Shown here one piece after another: positions 1 to 12,799 of a DNA stretch of 64,000 bases. Numbering within the stretch: position 1 is the first letter of the stretch; every line of letters begins with the position of its first letter. The stretch covers positions 5,580,001 to 5,644,000 of the forward strand of contig NC_053200.1 of assembly GCF_905163445.1 (NCBI RefSeq), written 5' to 3'. Source of the stretch: Pararge aegeria. Taxonomy: Eukaryota > Arthropoda > Insecta > Lepidoptera > Nymphalidae. Both the position numbers and the translations under genes were made by a program. The notes beneath the pieces were generated by a model. The model had not been told where the DNA came from and did no database searches. It was given only the letters and a program-made list of their open reading frames with translations.

Positions 1-60
1 TCAGTCATCTTTGTACCCATAACACAAGCTACGCTTACTTTGGGGCTAGGTGGCGATGTA
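1..60 (+). repeat. SINE A, 3' end only
   Basis: Matches the last 60 bases of the tRNA-derived SINE seen complete at 14799 (ACACAAGCTACGCTTACTTTGGGG); cut by the window edge. Confidence 0.8.
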
Positions 61-165
61 CACCATACTCCCTAATAGGTTAGCCCGCTTCCATCAAAAC
101 TTACCACTAGGTGAGATTGCAGTCAAGGGCTAATCTGTAGTAGAACAATTAAAAAAAAACTATAG
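61..165 (+). repeat. RTE-like LINE 3' end fragment
   Basis: The TAGGTTAGCC...CACTAGGTGAGATTGCAGTCAAGGGCT block recurs at 57700 (+) and, reversed, at 24325 and 33300. Confidence 0.5.
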
Positions 166-3100
166 TATTATAGAGGTCAGTGTGGAGATATTATTATTGC
201 AACAGCAAAAAGGTTATGCTCCTTACAACAAAAGTTCACACCCCACGTTAATACGCACACACCTGTAAATTTGATATCAATCTTTAACAAAATGGTAACA
301 AAATTTTTGTCACCAATTTTATATTAAGCTAATATTATAACCATTTCCCTAATTCGAGTGTGAGAGTGAAACTTTTTAAAAATATTAGCCATGTAAATTT
401 CTAGTTGTCATTATATATGTAAGCAAACCGAATCGCCTTTTATCGTACTCTCTTAACAGGTTCCCAAACGGTGTCATAAAAACGTATAGTTTATTCAGCG
501 GCGATTGTATACTCATCGAAAATTTTGTTGTGAAATGGCAGGCCACTATCTGTCAACTGCCATCAAAGTTACTGAAGCGTGAAAAAGCTGGAACCAAAGG
601 GATATGTCCCGCCCGGATGAAATAGAAATTCATGACGCGAAGAATGAAATTCGCAGATTTAGAAATCCTTATTTATAAAAAATCTGTCAAGTGTGTGTCG
701 GGCCACACGCGATTTTGACGCCTGTTATAATTTATGGCAAGAGACACCTGTATCGACTCCAAGTACTTATCATAAGCAGCGATTTCAAGTTGGTCGGCTA
801 TTACATGTTAACTTGTAAAGTCTACATAACCTTTAATATCTGTCTCGGAGCTAGACAGCAGATGGACAGACCTACATTTTTTGTTGACTACTAGCCCTAA
901 AACGATAATATTATATGAACGTAGCCGAAAAGCGATATTTATTTTATTTGGCTGGAATCCTTCGATAGTTCTTCTCATGAAAAAAACAACAAAATTCAAA
1001 ATACTTGTTATTTACACTCAACTGAAAAAAAGGATAACAATCATAATCATTTTATTGTTGTTATTTTTACACGTCTACACAATAATATATCAAAATATTG
1101 TTACACATTTAAATAGCATTTACATTATTTATATAGGCATATATAGGTAAACTTACTTTACAAAAATGATGATATAGTCTAATGATAAAAATGATAATAT
1201 AATTTTACGATCTTAAAACTCCTTAAAGCTATATAGACAGCTACATAGCTACGAGTATGTTCAAGTTTCTCTAATATTTCTCTTTTGTATTTTGTTATTG
1301 TGTGTGCAATAGAGAATTGAATAATAATAGACCTCTTAACAAGCCAACCCTTACACATATTTTTTAAAGACACTCACTTTTTGTATTTCTAATTGAAGGA
1401 ATGCTAAGCTAGCATAAGTCCTATTTTTGCGCCAGAGCACCACTAAAATATTAAACTGAACACCCAAAGAGGATATACTCGTAAATACCACCGACAAAGA
1501 ATAGTGTTGTTGCGAAAATATTTTCACTCAAGTAACTAAAATGAATATTTTACTTCTGCATAGGAAATGTATTGGTTCACCGTTTTCCTAATAAACGCAG
1601 GAAGGATATTACCTTTTGCAATAACGCAGTCGTTCTCATATGCGGGTGGCATCGCTGTGTGCGGAAATCGATGCAGTAATTCAAAGAGTACTGTCATAAA
1701 TAGAAAATACAAATTTTTTCATATTTGTCTTTGACTATTAATTAGCTAAAGAGTTATGTTTAAAGGTGAAGATTTTGTTTTTTTGTATGTATGGTGGACC
1801 AACCCGTCATATTTGTAAAATATCTTTTGCATTTGATAGCCAAATTCTTGAGGAAGGACCATTTATCACCACGCTACGACCCTTAGGAGCCGAACTAAGA
1901 CAGAATGGTAAGCGAGAACAAAGTAATAACCACTCACGCATTAGTAGTAAGTAGAAGGTGAAGTTAAAAGGTAGTAAAAAAAAGCAAAGTAGCATAACCA
2001 TATCAACACAATCGTGAGCTGGCACTTATTCAGAGCAAAAGTCGCATAAAGAAGGTCTCTGACACCATGTCAGAGGATAACTGAGTGCGGAACAAAAAAA
2101 AAATATCCCACTGCTTGCCACAGGCCTCCTCTTTCATAAAGCGTAGACCACCATGCTGCTCCAACGCAGAATCGTGGGTTTTAACGGTCACATGAGTAAT
2201 AACAAGGGAACCGAAGACCACTAAGGCTTGTATATTTTGTGTTACACGAATTGGCCTTTATAATCTTATACCTAACCTATTTATTGACACCATCCCAACA
2301 AGCATAAAGACGCTTTCTTTTTCTTTTGTAAGTTGAGGCTTTGGGCAGAAATATACTTGATACTGTTGATCAGCTAAAGACGTCAGCATGTACTTGGAAA
2401 TACCTAACAAATTACATTAAATTTGAAAGCAATCTGGCCGAATGTGTCCAGTACCGAATAAAGGCTATAAAAGCTCTTTTGTCAAATAGGAAATGAACTG
2501 TTTATCTTTCAAATTGCCGGTCTTGATCACATAAGCTCTCAAACAGGGAAATCACATTAAAATTGGTCCATTTGTCTTGGTGTTACGATGCCATAGACAT
2601 ACTGATATACGCTTTAAAATATATATTCACTCTTCTTTTTGCGCCAGGGGTTAAAAAGCTGAGGCATGTTAGATTATGCTAGACTGAATATTTGTAGAGA
2701 AAGTAATAAAGTTGCCGTTCTTCGAAATTGCTATTCAGTTGTGCTTTGAGTGTTGAAAAAGCTGCCTTTTAACCGCTGAAATTCAGAAGCAAAAAAGCAG
2801 ACGTATACTAATGAAACTAATTTTAAAGTATGTTAAGATGACTTTAATTTATAACGAGTAAGTATGTCAGTAGGAAGTCCGTAATTGCATTTGCTTGAAA
2901 TTCTAGTTACGTACCATAATAATCACGCACAGTATAAATAATACTTCTTCTTTGTAAAGACGCTATAAATGTAACGTGTCTATGGGAATACATAAAAATA
3001 ACCAGACGATTCTGCCTGAACCTAATAGGTGGAAAGTATGCTATTTTCAGAGCAGATCCAGTAAGAATGCTTGAAAATCATTTTATTTCTATTCAAACAG

Positions 3101-3600
3101 GGTGTAGGCAGGATATAGCAGTCATTTTTGATCCATACATATGCATACTTTGATAATACTAGATAAGACAACAAAATTTTAGAAATAATTATCTCGTGGT
3201 GCACATTTTAACTTTACAGGTCTTTGAGGAAGGCCACACACTCTAATCTTTATAAGAGTCGAAACTTTAAAACGTTATCATGTACTTCTATTATTTGTTG
3301 TTACTTTCTGTCCTTATAAAAGTATCGTGAACCCATCACGGACCCACGAAGGTCTAGTAAGCGAAGGTAACGCGAAAGAACCACCTCACAAACTATGAGA
3401 TTTTATCAAGCACCCCCTCAAAATCACCTTTGCCCTCCCTAAGCATTAAATAGCCTAATGGTAAGATACTTATCAAATCGCCGACAGCTCAAGTGGCCCA
3501 CGATTTCTATAAAAACTAGTACCTAACTTTCTTCAAAACTCAATAGAAAAACTGCACAGTCATTTAATTTTAGGTCATGTCACGACATGTAATATGACGA
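131..3600. other. AT-rich stretch without a supportable gene
   Basis: Only short chance open frames; none has a recognisable domain, splice context or codon pattern. No repeat shared with the rest of the window was noticed beyond small AT tracts. Confidence 0.5.
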
Positions 3601-3628
3601 ATCGCTACAATATTTTTTTTAATTTTGA

Positions 3629-3689
3629 GGGATAACGTGAAGAGGGAAGCATAAATATATAATTTATGCTTCCCTCTTCACGTTATCCC
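3629..3689. repeat. Perfect 28-bp hairpin, 5-base loop
   Basis: GGGATAACGTGAAGAGGGAA... at 3629-3656 is the exact complement of 3662-3689. No further inverted-repeat structure flanks it. Confidence 0.95.
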
Positions 3690-4379
3690 GTTCTTCGCGT
3701 TTGTTTTATCATGGAGCTAAAGAAGCGAACCACGGAAAGATCGTATGACGCGAGATACAATGCCGATAAAAGCCCAGTGTTTAGATGATAAATCTTTACA
3801 GTTATTTTAAAGCTTAAAATTTTACTTTTTCCTTTTGTATGTATAGATTTATTATCTTTTTACTTTCTTCTCGTATCAGTTTGCTCTAAGAAACAAGCAG
3901 AGTGGCAAACCATCTTTGCTAAAACGTACTTAAAAACTTCGCTTCTCACGTTTTTATTTTTTTTTAAATAAATATATTGACTAGAATATTGTGATAGCTC
4001 GGTTGGATATAAAACTATGTTATGTTTATATTTTAAGAATATTTCATAGTACTTAAGTTATAAAACTTTTAAAAGTACAAGTTTTTAAAGCACGAAATAA
4101 ATTTCCACAAAGCGGTTTATGCTAATGTGTGAAACCGACGTTTTGGTCGACCTTAATTTAAATCATAAACGGACCGTCAACGGTTCACGGTACTTGTACA
4201 TTTAAAAAGAGTACAGGTACTTTTAAGTTGACAAAGTTGGGACGTACCTTAGTTGTCGGTCATAGGGGGCGACGAATTAATGCATCGGCATTACGTCAAA
4301 TGTGGAGATCGATCTGTAATATTGAAGTAGGTCAGGACAGGCACTAGGGTCCTCATTTCGCACGCTCATTATCACTTCA

Positions 4380-4740
4380 CGGGGTTCGGCACTAGAGTCA
4401 TGTGGTGGAATCGATGTGGCGGAATCGGTGAGCCCGCGCAACAGTGTGGCGTGCTGTGGGCTGTCAGTGGGCGGCTCGGCGGGGGATCGAGGCGCGCATG
4501 ACAAAAGGCGCGAGACAGGCGACGACGCGGTCGGTACGCGCTGCAACTAGAAAGACGGGCGGCCGACGCGCGGCGCGAGGCGTACTGCCCGGGTTCGCCG
4601 CCACCGCCTCTCATTGCCCTAAATTCGCGCTACAGGCGGCACAATAATTGTAAAGCTGCAACCGCGACGGCCGCCTATCGATTCAGCGTACGTTTCGTGA
4701 AAGTAAAAAGTTAACACGATCGAATACAATGCGGTCGGTG
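4380..4740. promoter_or_regulatory. GC/CpG-rich island, possible promoter or first exon
   Basis: About 360 bases rich in CG dinucleotides inside very AT-rich DNA. Open frames exist on both strands (minus 4277-4546, plus 4444-4647) but are low complexity, with no recognised domain. A minus-strand donor-like GAC|GTAATG lies at about 4280. Could be the 5' end of an unseen gene. Confidence 0.3.
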
Positions 4741-4749
4741 GAGTAACGC

Positions 4750-6120
4750 GATCCTAAACAATTGTAGGTCACAAAATAGCTTAAAACTTAATATCGATTG
4801 CTAAGCGCCGTGGGTTTATAAATAAACTTGTTAGGAATCTTTGCCGCTACTTTCGTCCGTTTAAAGACGGAGCTTAAACATCTAGGTGGGCAATAAAATT
4901 GTTCAAATAAAGTATAAACTTTTTTGCGCCTATATTTAACTTAAATAAATAAACGAACTTGAATATTATACAAATAAATCTAGTTTTATTAAATAAAATG
5001 TGTGTAAAATAAAAAAACGGGTAAATTTAAGTGTGTCAAATTTATTTAGTTTAAGTTCATATACGGTTCGGTCATATACACATCCTGACTATAAGTTAAC
5101 ATTATTATATGTAGCAACGTTTCACGTGTCCGGTTTCCGTATTACGTTAATTTTATTTTTCACATTATTTTTTTTTTTAATTAAATATTCCGTACCGCGT
5201 TTTAAGAAGGTTCACTTAAAAAGCTGTATAGTGTAACAAATCGCGCAATGCAGAAGGCCGCCTACGCGAGGTCTACGTGTGACGACAAGAATGCTACGCG
5301 GCTACGTCAGCATTTTGCTACGCGACGCGTTGCGCATTCAATTTACAGTAATTCCTAGAACTTAGTTTTTTATTCGATGACCAATTGGCTGACTAGCACC
5401 TCATATCTCTACCAAAGTAAACATCCCGATAACCTGAAACATAAAAGATAATAAATTTAGGCGTAGTAATTAACAGTACAAAACTTTATAAATAAAAAAA
5501 ATTATAATAATTATAAATAGTGTTTGGTCTTCTTTCACGCAGCAACAGCGCAATGCATGGAATTAATTTCTTCCATTCGAATGAGCTGGAGAGTATTTTT
5601 TTTTCATTTCGGAAAAATTCACGATTCCCATGAGATTAATCTAAAACGTAACTCTGCTAATGCTTCTTCATTCCGAAATGGTTAGAAGTTTTTACACACT
5701 GGAAAAAGGCACTTCAAAATGTTTTATCAATAACTAGAAAAGGATTTTTCCTGACCGACTGACATGCAAACTACAGGCCAATATTCCTTGAGCATTCTGG
5801 GATGCAGAAAGAATTACTGTAAAATTCTAACCCTATGGGGATTAAAAAAGCGAAGAATGTAATTTCTCAAGTCATATTTACGAAATTTTGATTTAAAATA
5901 GAGTAGTAAGTGTTTTACTGTTTTTAGAACTCCAGTCCCCTTGTTCGAATGAGGGATAAAATTTTGTTGAAAATAATTCATGTATGCATCATTTTTCAAG
6001 GTATTTTGACTTAGTTTTTATCGTCCTATCTGGAGACGGGCATAGCATTCCGGATTTTTTTTTAAATCTCACGGAGGCCTACGCCAAAGAGGCGACTTCT
6101 ACCGTACCTAACGGAAAAAC
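4750..6120. other. AT-rich stretch, nothing recognised
   Basis: Contains long A/T runs and short chance frames only. A GC-rich patch at 5230-5340 (CGCGACGCGTTGCG) has no visible gene. Confidence 0.45.
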
Positions 6121-6298
6121 TTAAATCACAGAGACCTAACTATAATTATAAATAGTATTTGTAAGGTCGTGAATGTAAATAACGTAGTAATAGTAATTTA
6201 AATTTGTTAGTGTAGATGCTATAAGTTAGGTATCGTAATTGTGTATAATGTTTATAAATAAGTTGTGAAATGAAGGAATAAATAAATAAATAAATAAT
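6120..6298 (+). repeat. Probable non-LTR element 3' end
   Basis: An AT-rich tail ending in AATAAATAAATAAATAAAT, a typical target-primed 3' terminus. The family is not identified. Confidence 0.4.
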
Positions 6299-7027
6299 GT
6301 TGTATAATAACAATATGAAATACTAACAATAATATTAATCTTAAGAGAAATTTATAATTATGGTAGTAGAATTTGTAGGCTTTTTTATTTTATTTTTTAA
6401 TCTCACGGAATATTAGAAATTCTACGTAGACTAAGTTATCAGAATCCACTAGTTTGTATCTATATCTTTGATCTGATTGGATCTTCAGCCTTCGCTGCAA
6501 TACACCCTATCGACAAAAACGTACCGTGAAGCCTTATTTTAGTTTATTAATAGTTCTAGAACGATTCTACACAAAGTGATTAGGGTTAACTGCCATAAAC
6601 CTACCAGTGGCGTGCAGAGGGTGTTCAACCAGGGTTCCTATTGGGTGGGCTGATTATAAAACTTATATTGGAAAATACTTGTCGATTCCATCGTTTGACA
6701 AATTTATAAAGCACTCAACTTGTGGACAGCAAATTTTGAACTGAATTAGCTTACACTAATAATAGAAGCCAAGGTTTTCTAGTTTTTGAGATAACTTATC
6801 CACATTATTATAGATAGGAATATTACAAATGTGAAAATGTGTCTGTTTATTTATTACCTGTTTTACTCAAGCGCTGCACCTAATTTAATAAATTAAGGTA
6901 CAGAGATACCTCGCATACCATTTTCTTTCCATCAGTCATCGAAATCTTTATAGATCGATAATATCTTGTATAATTTAAAGATTTTCATGAAAAGGTTGTC
7001 TTAGAAAAATGACGAATTTAAAATATT

Positions 7028-7240
7028 TATTCATCGCCATCAACCCATTACCGGCTCACTACAGGATGCGGGTCTCTTCCCACGAGATTTTCCTTCACCG
7101 TTGAAGATACGATATTTTAATTGCTTAAAACGCACATAACTTAGAAAGCTGAAAGTGCGTTCTGCGATTCAAACTCGGCCTCCCGACTGTGAAATCGAAG
7201 TCCTACCCTAGTTGGACGGACCACCGCTATCACCGCTTTT
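7028..7240 (-). repeat. SINE B copy
   Basis: Reversed copy of the second tRNA-derived family: ATCAACCCATTACCGG tail side, TTTTCCTTCACCGTTGAAG middle, and a degenerate B-box ATTCAAACTCGG. Confidence 0.8.
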
Positions 7241-7359
7241 ATTTAAAAAAAATACTAATGTGTTCAGAACCATATAGCACACTTCATTTAAATATATATA
7301 AAAGCTTTTGTTACTTAGCCGACTCGACATGTCGGTTTGCGATACTCGAAACCTCCCTT

Positions 7360-7695
7360 TATTTATTTATTTATTTATACACTTTATTTGTACACCACAA
7401 ATAGTAAAAAAGAACAATGGACACAACAAAAATAAACTTAAAAAGTAGGATACAAAGAGCGGCCTTATCGCTTAGTAGCGATCTCTTCCAGGCAACCTTA
7501 GGATTAGGAAAACCAAGGGAAACCGATTGGTGGGGTGTATTATTATTATATACATACTTACGAACAATTTCACAATCAACTCTAACACCCAATCCCGGGC
7601 TGCCAATAATGATAGCCTGAGATTTTACAGGGTTAACCTTAAGTCCATACTGCGTGCTCCACTCAGAAGTTAGATAAATCACTATTAACTGCAGA
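7360..7695 (-). pseudogene. Jockey-like LINE fragment: reverse transcriptase piece joined to 3' UTR
   Basis: The minus strand encodes TSEWSTQYGLKVNPVKSQAI and an IIIGSPGLG stretch typical of non-LTR reverse transcriptase. This is followed by the 3' UTR shared with copies at 31440, 39282 and 53040, ending in a (TAAA)n tail. The region between has been deleted. Confidence 0.72.
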
Positions 7696-7830
7696 AACCT
7701 TTACTTCAGTGGGCACGGATATAATTTCTAACAAAATGAATTATTCGTACTTTGTATTACCAGACTTTAAATATAAACCAATTTTAAAAAATACATAGAC
7801 TTATACCACAAAAAGAGTTTATTATTTAAT

Positions 7831-8726
7831 GCCATGCTAACTCTTTTCAAAATAATGTTACTCATATATTACATTAACTAGCTGATCAGTGCAACATCGT
7901 TGCACCAAATCGGTTATTACCGGATTGATTCCGAGATTCCAATTCTATATATACAAGAATTGCTCGTTTAGAGATATAAGATAATACGCTATGATGACTG
8001 TGATGAAATGTAACAAGTCCTCGTAGAATTAATAGCTATAGCAATAAAATCATACCCATTGTAGGTTAAAACGTTATTTTAATGTTTGTCAAATTTACTA
8101 CCTTCCTCAGGGTATAATAAATCGGGTTTTGATACTGGCTGGTAGTTTTTGGATGATAATGTAAAATTCCTTTTTAATAGAGTCATTTAAAATATTGGAT
8201 AGAAGAAGGCGTTACATTGCATTATTAGGGGTCTTGGTCGACGTTATGCAATGTATATTACATTGCATAACTTCGAAATAATAATGGAGTGTGTTTCAAC
8301 GCTCTGAAATTTAAAAGCTGATTTCAATTGAATTGCAACAAAACACTCTAAAACAATGACATTTATTAATAACCGGGTATTAATTGGAAAACACGTCTTT
8401 CCATTTTCACAAAATGAGTTAACTATGTAGTGCCACGCTAAACTCTTTTCAAAATAATTTTACTCATCACATATATTACATTAATATTACACTATGATGA
8501 CTATGATAAAATGCAACAAGTTTCCTCGTAGAATTAATAGCTATAGCAATAAAATCATAGCCATTGCAGGTTGAAACGTTATTTTAATGTTTGTCAAATT
8601 TACTACCTTCCTCAGGGTTCAATCAGTCAGGTTGCTACTGGCTGTTAGTATTTTATTTTTATGATAATGTAAATTCCTTTTTTTATGGAGTCATTTAAAA
8701 TATTGGATAGAAGAAAGCGTTACTTT
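7831..8726 (+). repeat. Local direct duplication, two diverged copies
   Basis: Copies at about 7831-8214 and 8433-8726 share long blocks (CGTAGAATTAATAGCTATAG; TTTGTCAAATTTACTACC; ATTGGATAGAAGAA). The second lacks about 80 internal bases. A 13-bp perfect hairpin lies between them. Confidence 0.85.
8243..8271. repeat. Perfect 13-bp hairpin, 3-base loop
   Basis: GTTATGCAATGTA and TACATTGCATAAC around TAT. Confidence 0.9.
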
Positions 8727-9035
8727 GTAGAATTTCATGAAATAGAATAATAAATAAAATAAATATACTACGAAAATACACACATCGCAATCCCCTATTC
8801 CCAAAGAAAGCTTACCTTGTGTTATGATACAAGATGACTGATGAATATTTTAATATTAATATATATAATATATATATATATACATAAATACTAATTATAT
8901 ACTACTAATAATATTAATTATTGTCAGCGTGGTGGAATACGGCCTTAAACTCTTCCCATTTTCAGAGGAGACCCGTGCCCTGTAGTAATGGGTTGATATG
9001 ATGATGATAATTTACAATATGCATTCAAATAAAAA

Positions 9036-9128
9036 CATTCATGTTCATCACACAAACATTTTCCAGTTGTGGGAATCGAACCGACGGCCCTGGCCTCAGA
9101 AAGCAGGGCCGCTGCCCACTGCGATATC
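9036..9128 (-). repeat. SINE A, 5' part
   Basis: Reversed tRNA-like head with B box GGAATCGAACC and the AACATTCATGTTCATCACAC body; its 3' half is absent. Confidence 0.8.
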
Positions 9129-9149
9129 GAACATACAATAAACATTAAA

Positions 9150-10480
9150 CTTAATTCGCTATCCGTGTAAAGAATGAGAACATTTACGATGCAATTAATA
9201 CTTCAATATTTATACTCAACACTAAACAGATCTTCCGCATATTCATGTACATTATTTGCCAAGTATTGTTAAGGGACCTTACAATTGTTCATTCAAAAAT
9301 CGAATAGAGGACACTATATCAAAACAAATGCTTTTAGAAACTGTAATTATCCTACCATGTATATTAAGAGTGATAAAATTATTGCTAAGTTGTAAAAACC
9401 TAATCTGAATTAAAATCTTTACTCAGGCTGTACAGAAATATAATTTACCTGTGACAAATATGGCAGGGTCAAAGTACTGTGAATGTTGTGAGGTATAATA
9501 AAATAAATTCTAAATTCATTAACTAAAATACATTTTAGTAACGGCAGGCTTCGTTGGCAACGATACTACCACAGGTATGGACGCTGGTTTTGGATAATAA
9601 GAGCCAGAAAAAAGCTCAACAGTTGCTATTTTCCAACATCAACACGTATAATCTTACAATTTTTAACCTTTCTTGTATGGAATGAAAACATAACCAACTG
9701 CTCCACAGCAATCATCCAGTATGAACAATGTACTTAATACATTTGTAGCTTAAACTTTTAGAACGACTAGCTGTTGTCTACGTTATTTAAGGTTTTTTTA
9801 CAAATCCCGCGGGAACTGTTTGTTTCCCTGGGATAAAAAATAGCCAATGTGACTTTACTTCCTTTCAACTAACAAACAAACAAAAACACTTTCGCATTTA
9901 TAATATTAGTAGATACAGAATCAAGAGTAAGCTTCTACGGCTTATATTTATTGTAAATATTAATTTTAGTTTGTAATTATTATTACTTAAAACTTAAAAG
10001 TCTGATTTTGAATAAAGATGAAAATTATACTCAATAAAAGGGTCAACCATCCTTGTTTATATTATAAAAAGAGTAAGATATAGTTTTCAAAATTGGATTG
10101 TATATAACACGAAAATATTTCGTCACTACAGAAGACGATTTATCGTAGAGAGATATAGATACAACCTTTATAGTTTTAGTAGATAAAAAGAGATACGACA
10201 AGAATTGGACTTGTAAATTTGATCAGAAATTTATTACAAAACTATGGAAATTAATAAAAGATTAACAACATTATTATAACGATCGACGTTTGGAATCATC
10301 AGTTCACTGCATCTCATTAAAAGTCCGACTATGGCAGTATGTCATCGCAGTGTCTATAGGTATAGATGCGGAGCGTAAATAAATGGATGGCCCCTCAGTA
10401 AAATAACAGCGGTACACGAGGATCAGGCTTAGTGGGTTATTACATAAAACATAACCGTTCAACCTTCAAGCCGCGGTGGG
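9150..10480. other. AT-rich stretch with old repeat traces
   Basis: Contains a degenerate repeat D fragment near 9190-9245 and a worn element tail at about 9870-9920 (AACAAACAAACAAA, TTTCGCATTTATAATATTA). No gene seen. Confidence 0.45.
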
Positions 10481-10499
10481 CATTCAGTGGTGCGGTCAT

Positions 10500-10625
10500 T
10501 TAATAAGTTTTATAAGAATCAACAGCGAAGCACGCACGCCCGGCACGCGAGAACTGGCACGCTCGTCGCTCGGCTCCGCCGCAGTCGGTCGATTGGACGT
10601 GCCGCACTCACAATGGCTCGATAAC
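10500..10625. other. GC-rich patch next to the H2B remnant
   Basis: A TATAAG-containing segment followed by CG-rich sequence and ATGGCTCG then TAA. Possibly another piece of a histone gene 5' end (H3 begins ATGGCTCG), but eight bases is too little to claim it. Confidence 0.2.
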
Positions 10626-10761
10626 TAGAACCTTAAAAAGCCTTTCAATAGCCTGTAGTTCATTGAAGACTTAATTCAAAAAATAATGTTCATAAAGTTA
10701 TATAAAATAATAATAATTTTGTACAACAACACTTATTGAATGAATCAAGGAATCTTTTTGT

Positions 10762-10777
10762 GGCCCTGAAAAGGGCC
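10762..10777 (-). promoter_or_regulatory. Histone mRNA 3' stem-loop
   Basis: GGCCCTTTTCAGGGCC on the minus strand, 43 bases after the H2B stop, is the replication-dependent histone 3' processing hairpin bound by SLBP. A purine-rich CAAAAAGA follows and resembles a histone downstream element. Normal processed mRNA would end before that element. Confidence 0.88.
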
Positions 10778-10819
10778 TTTTGTTCAACAAACATCGTTGA
10801 AATACGACGTGAGACTCTC

Positions 10820-11089
10820 TCACTTTGAGCTGGTGTACTTGGTGACAGCTTTGGTGCCTTCACTGACTGCGTGCTTGGCCAGCTCTCCGGGCAGCAAAAG
10901 CCTCACCGAAGTCTGCACCTCCCTGGAGGTGATCGTCGACCTCTTGTTGTAGTGGGCGAGACGGGAAGCCTCTGCAGCGATGCGTTCGAATATGTCGTTC
11001 ACGAACGAGTTCATGATCGACATAGCCTTACTGGAGATACCGGTGTCGTGGTGGACCTGCTTGAGCACCTTGTAGATGTAAATGGCATA
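10820..11089 (-). pseudogene. H2B: 5'-truncated histone H2B
   Basis: On the minus strand 89 codons match the histone fold and C-terminus of H2B (YAIYIYKVLKQVH..., HYNKRSTITSREVQ, GTKAVTKYTSSK) and end at TGA. The basic N-terminal tail and start codon are gone. Upstream of the tyrosine codon the sequence switches to a SINE head in the same orientation, and the fused frame has no ATG. Differences from the usual H2B as I recall it include VHHDTG for VHPDTG and TSREVQTS for TSREIQTA. The rest is unbroken, so the copy is young. The histone 3' stem-loop is present downstream. A complete H2B is about 124 residues. Confidence 0.9.
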
Positions 11090-11180
11090 ACACAAATTCA
11101 AAAAAGTTGAACTGGGGTTCGAACTCGGCTTCCCAAAAGTGAAGTCCAAGTCCTACCCACTGGGCTATCACCGCTTCAAT
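11090..11180 (-). repeat. SINE B head fused to H2B
   Basis: Reversed tRNA-like head (GTGATAGCCCAGTGGGTAGG; GAGTTCGAACC) that runs directly into the H2B sequence at about 11089. Confidence 0.82.
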
Positions 11181-11929
11181 AAGACCGAATATATTGCAAG
11201 ATTACCATAGGTATGATCACTATCCTCAGTCATGAGGGACCGACTGAAGAGAGAAAGAATAATTGGAAACCAAGAAAGACTATCCCATTCCTTTCAAAGA
11301 TCGTTACCAAATATCTAAAGCCAGTTTAGGTTAAGTTAGAAGATCAATATTTATGTGCCCGGCCACAGGCTTAAGCCGCACTCAGGTTTTATTGGTTAAA
11401 TACATACTATAGGTATTTGTTTAACCGTACTTAGTACAGATAGAATAACTGTCTAAAATAATCAACCATATCAAATATCTTCATATTGTAATGTCACTTG
11501 AATATTTGTTATAGTATAATGCAATTCTAAGCTAGTTTATCTATAAATATGTTAAATTTATTTATGAATATATTATAAATAATAAAAATAGTATTGGTTG
11601 ATTGATTGATTGATTAGTATCAATATTGGATGAGACGGTACTGCCACGAGAGTTGGAAGGACAGGTAGTCTAGTCGTGCGATAGCCTACTGCTCTTAAAT
11701 GTGCGATAGCTCATTGGATCCGGAATGACGTCTAGAAAAATGTGCCAAAATTGTGTAAAAAATAAAAAATGGCAAAAGTTTGAAGATGAAAAAAAAATGG
11801 CATTTCGTTTTTTGCCAATATTTCATAAACTATTAATACTTAAGAAATTTCTGAAAGAGGAGGAAATTTCCAATAGAAAGAAAACTTCCACTCCCGGAAC
11901 TCTAACTCCATGCTGCTCCAAGGTTGGAG

Positions 11930-12090
11930 GGTTATAATGATAGTCACAATAACTGAGACAGACGGCTTAACGTGCTCTCCATGACACGGCCAGACAATAC
12001 CTCAAAAAAATTCTGCCCCACCCGGAAATCGAACCCAACACTTCGTAATCTGTAGTCGAACATACTAGTAACTAGATCAGCAACGCAGTT
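11930..12090 (-). repeat. Other tRNA-derived SINE remnant
   Basis: GGAAATCGAACCC is a reversed B box, set in a body (ACGGCTTAACGTGCTCTCC...) unlike SINE A or B. Confidence 0.45.
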
Positions 12091-12425
12091 TCAAATGTTG
12101 CTAACAAAACAATTATTGACTGATATACTTGGTTAACTGTAAATTTTAATTGAAATTTCATTAACTAGGATTTTTACCCGCTTCAAACTATTCAACTCCT
12201 GAGTGAGCATTAATCAAAGATAACTACGGAAGCGGCGTATTGGGAACAATTCCATTTTTGTGTACAAATACTGAACTGGCGAATGTTATAATTTTTCCGA
12301 TCAATCAACCGCTTGACTGAGTACAAGCCGAGCTTGATAAACTGTCTAAACATCCCCCAGATTACATAACTTTTGATTGATGTATTGCTAAAGTATCGGA
12401 ATAATTATTATCCGGTCAATGTTAT

Positions 12426-12574
12426 CCATATATCTACCCTCACAAACTTTCGCATTTATAATATTAAGTAGGACGCATGTATTCGATCGTTGTCCCATAT
12501 GCCTTGCTACTTGCTGTTATTTGTAAAGAGTCCTTTATCTCCGACAATATTTATAAGATCTTCATTAAAATTAG
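12426..12574 (+). repeat. Direct repeat, copy 1 of 2
   Basis: Nearly identical over about 148 bases to 13526-13676 (GGACGCATGTATTCGATCGT; TTGCTACTTGCTGTTATTTG). The second copy has a 4-base insertion. Confidence 0.92.
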
Positions 12575-12799
12575 ACACTAACTGTGTTATAGTATACTTA
12601 ACTCACCATTCTTAAAATAGCTAGCATACAACTGTGTACCTAATATTTGTCCCTCAACGCTCTGAAAGTGGTATTACTATAAATTATTCAACCAAATTGA
12701 TTCACGTCACAAGATACATAATAATGCATAAAGAAATTTAGTTGTTTACTCTAAATTGATTTAGAGTTGAAGCCAAATTGATTGCAAGTATAGATATAC

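Noticed and set aside
10604..10625. Start of histone H3 (ATGGCTCG)
   Set aside because: Only eight bases match before a stop; too short to separate from chance despite the nearby H2B.
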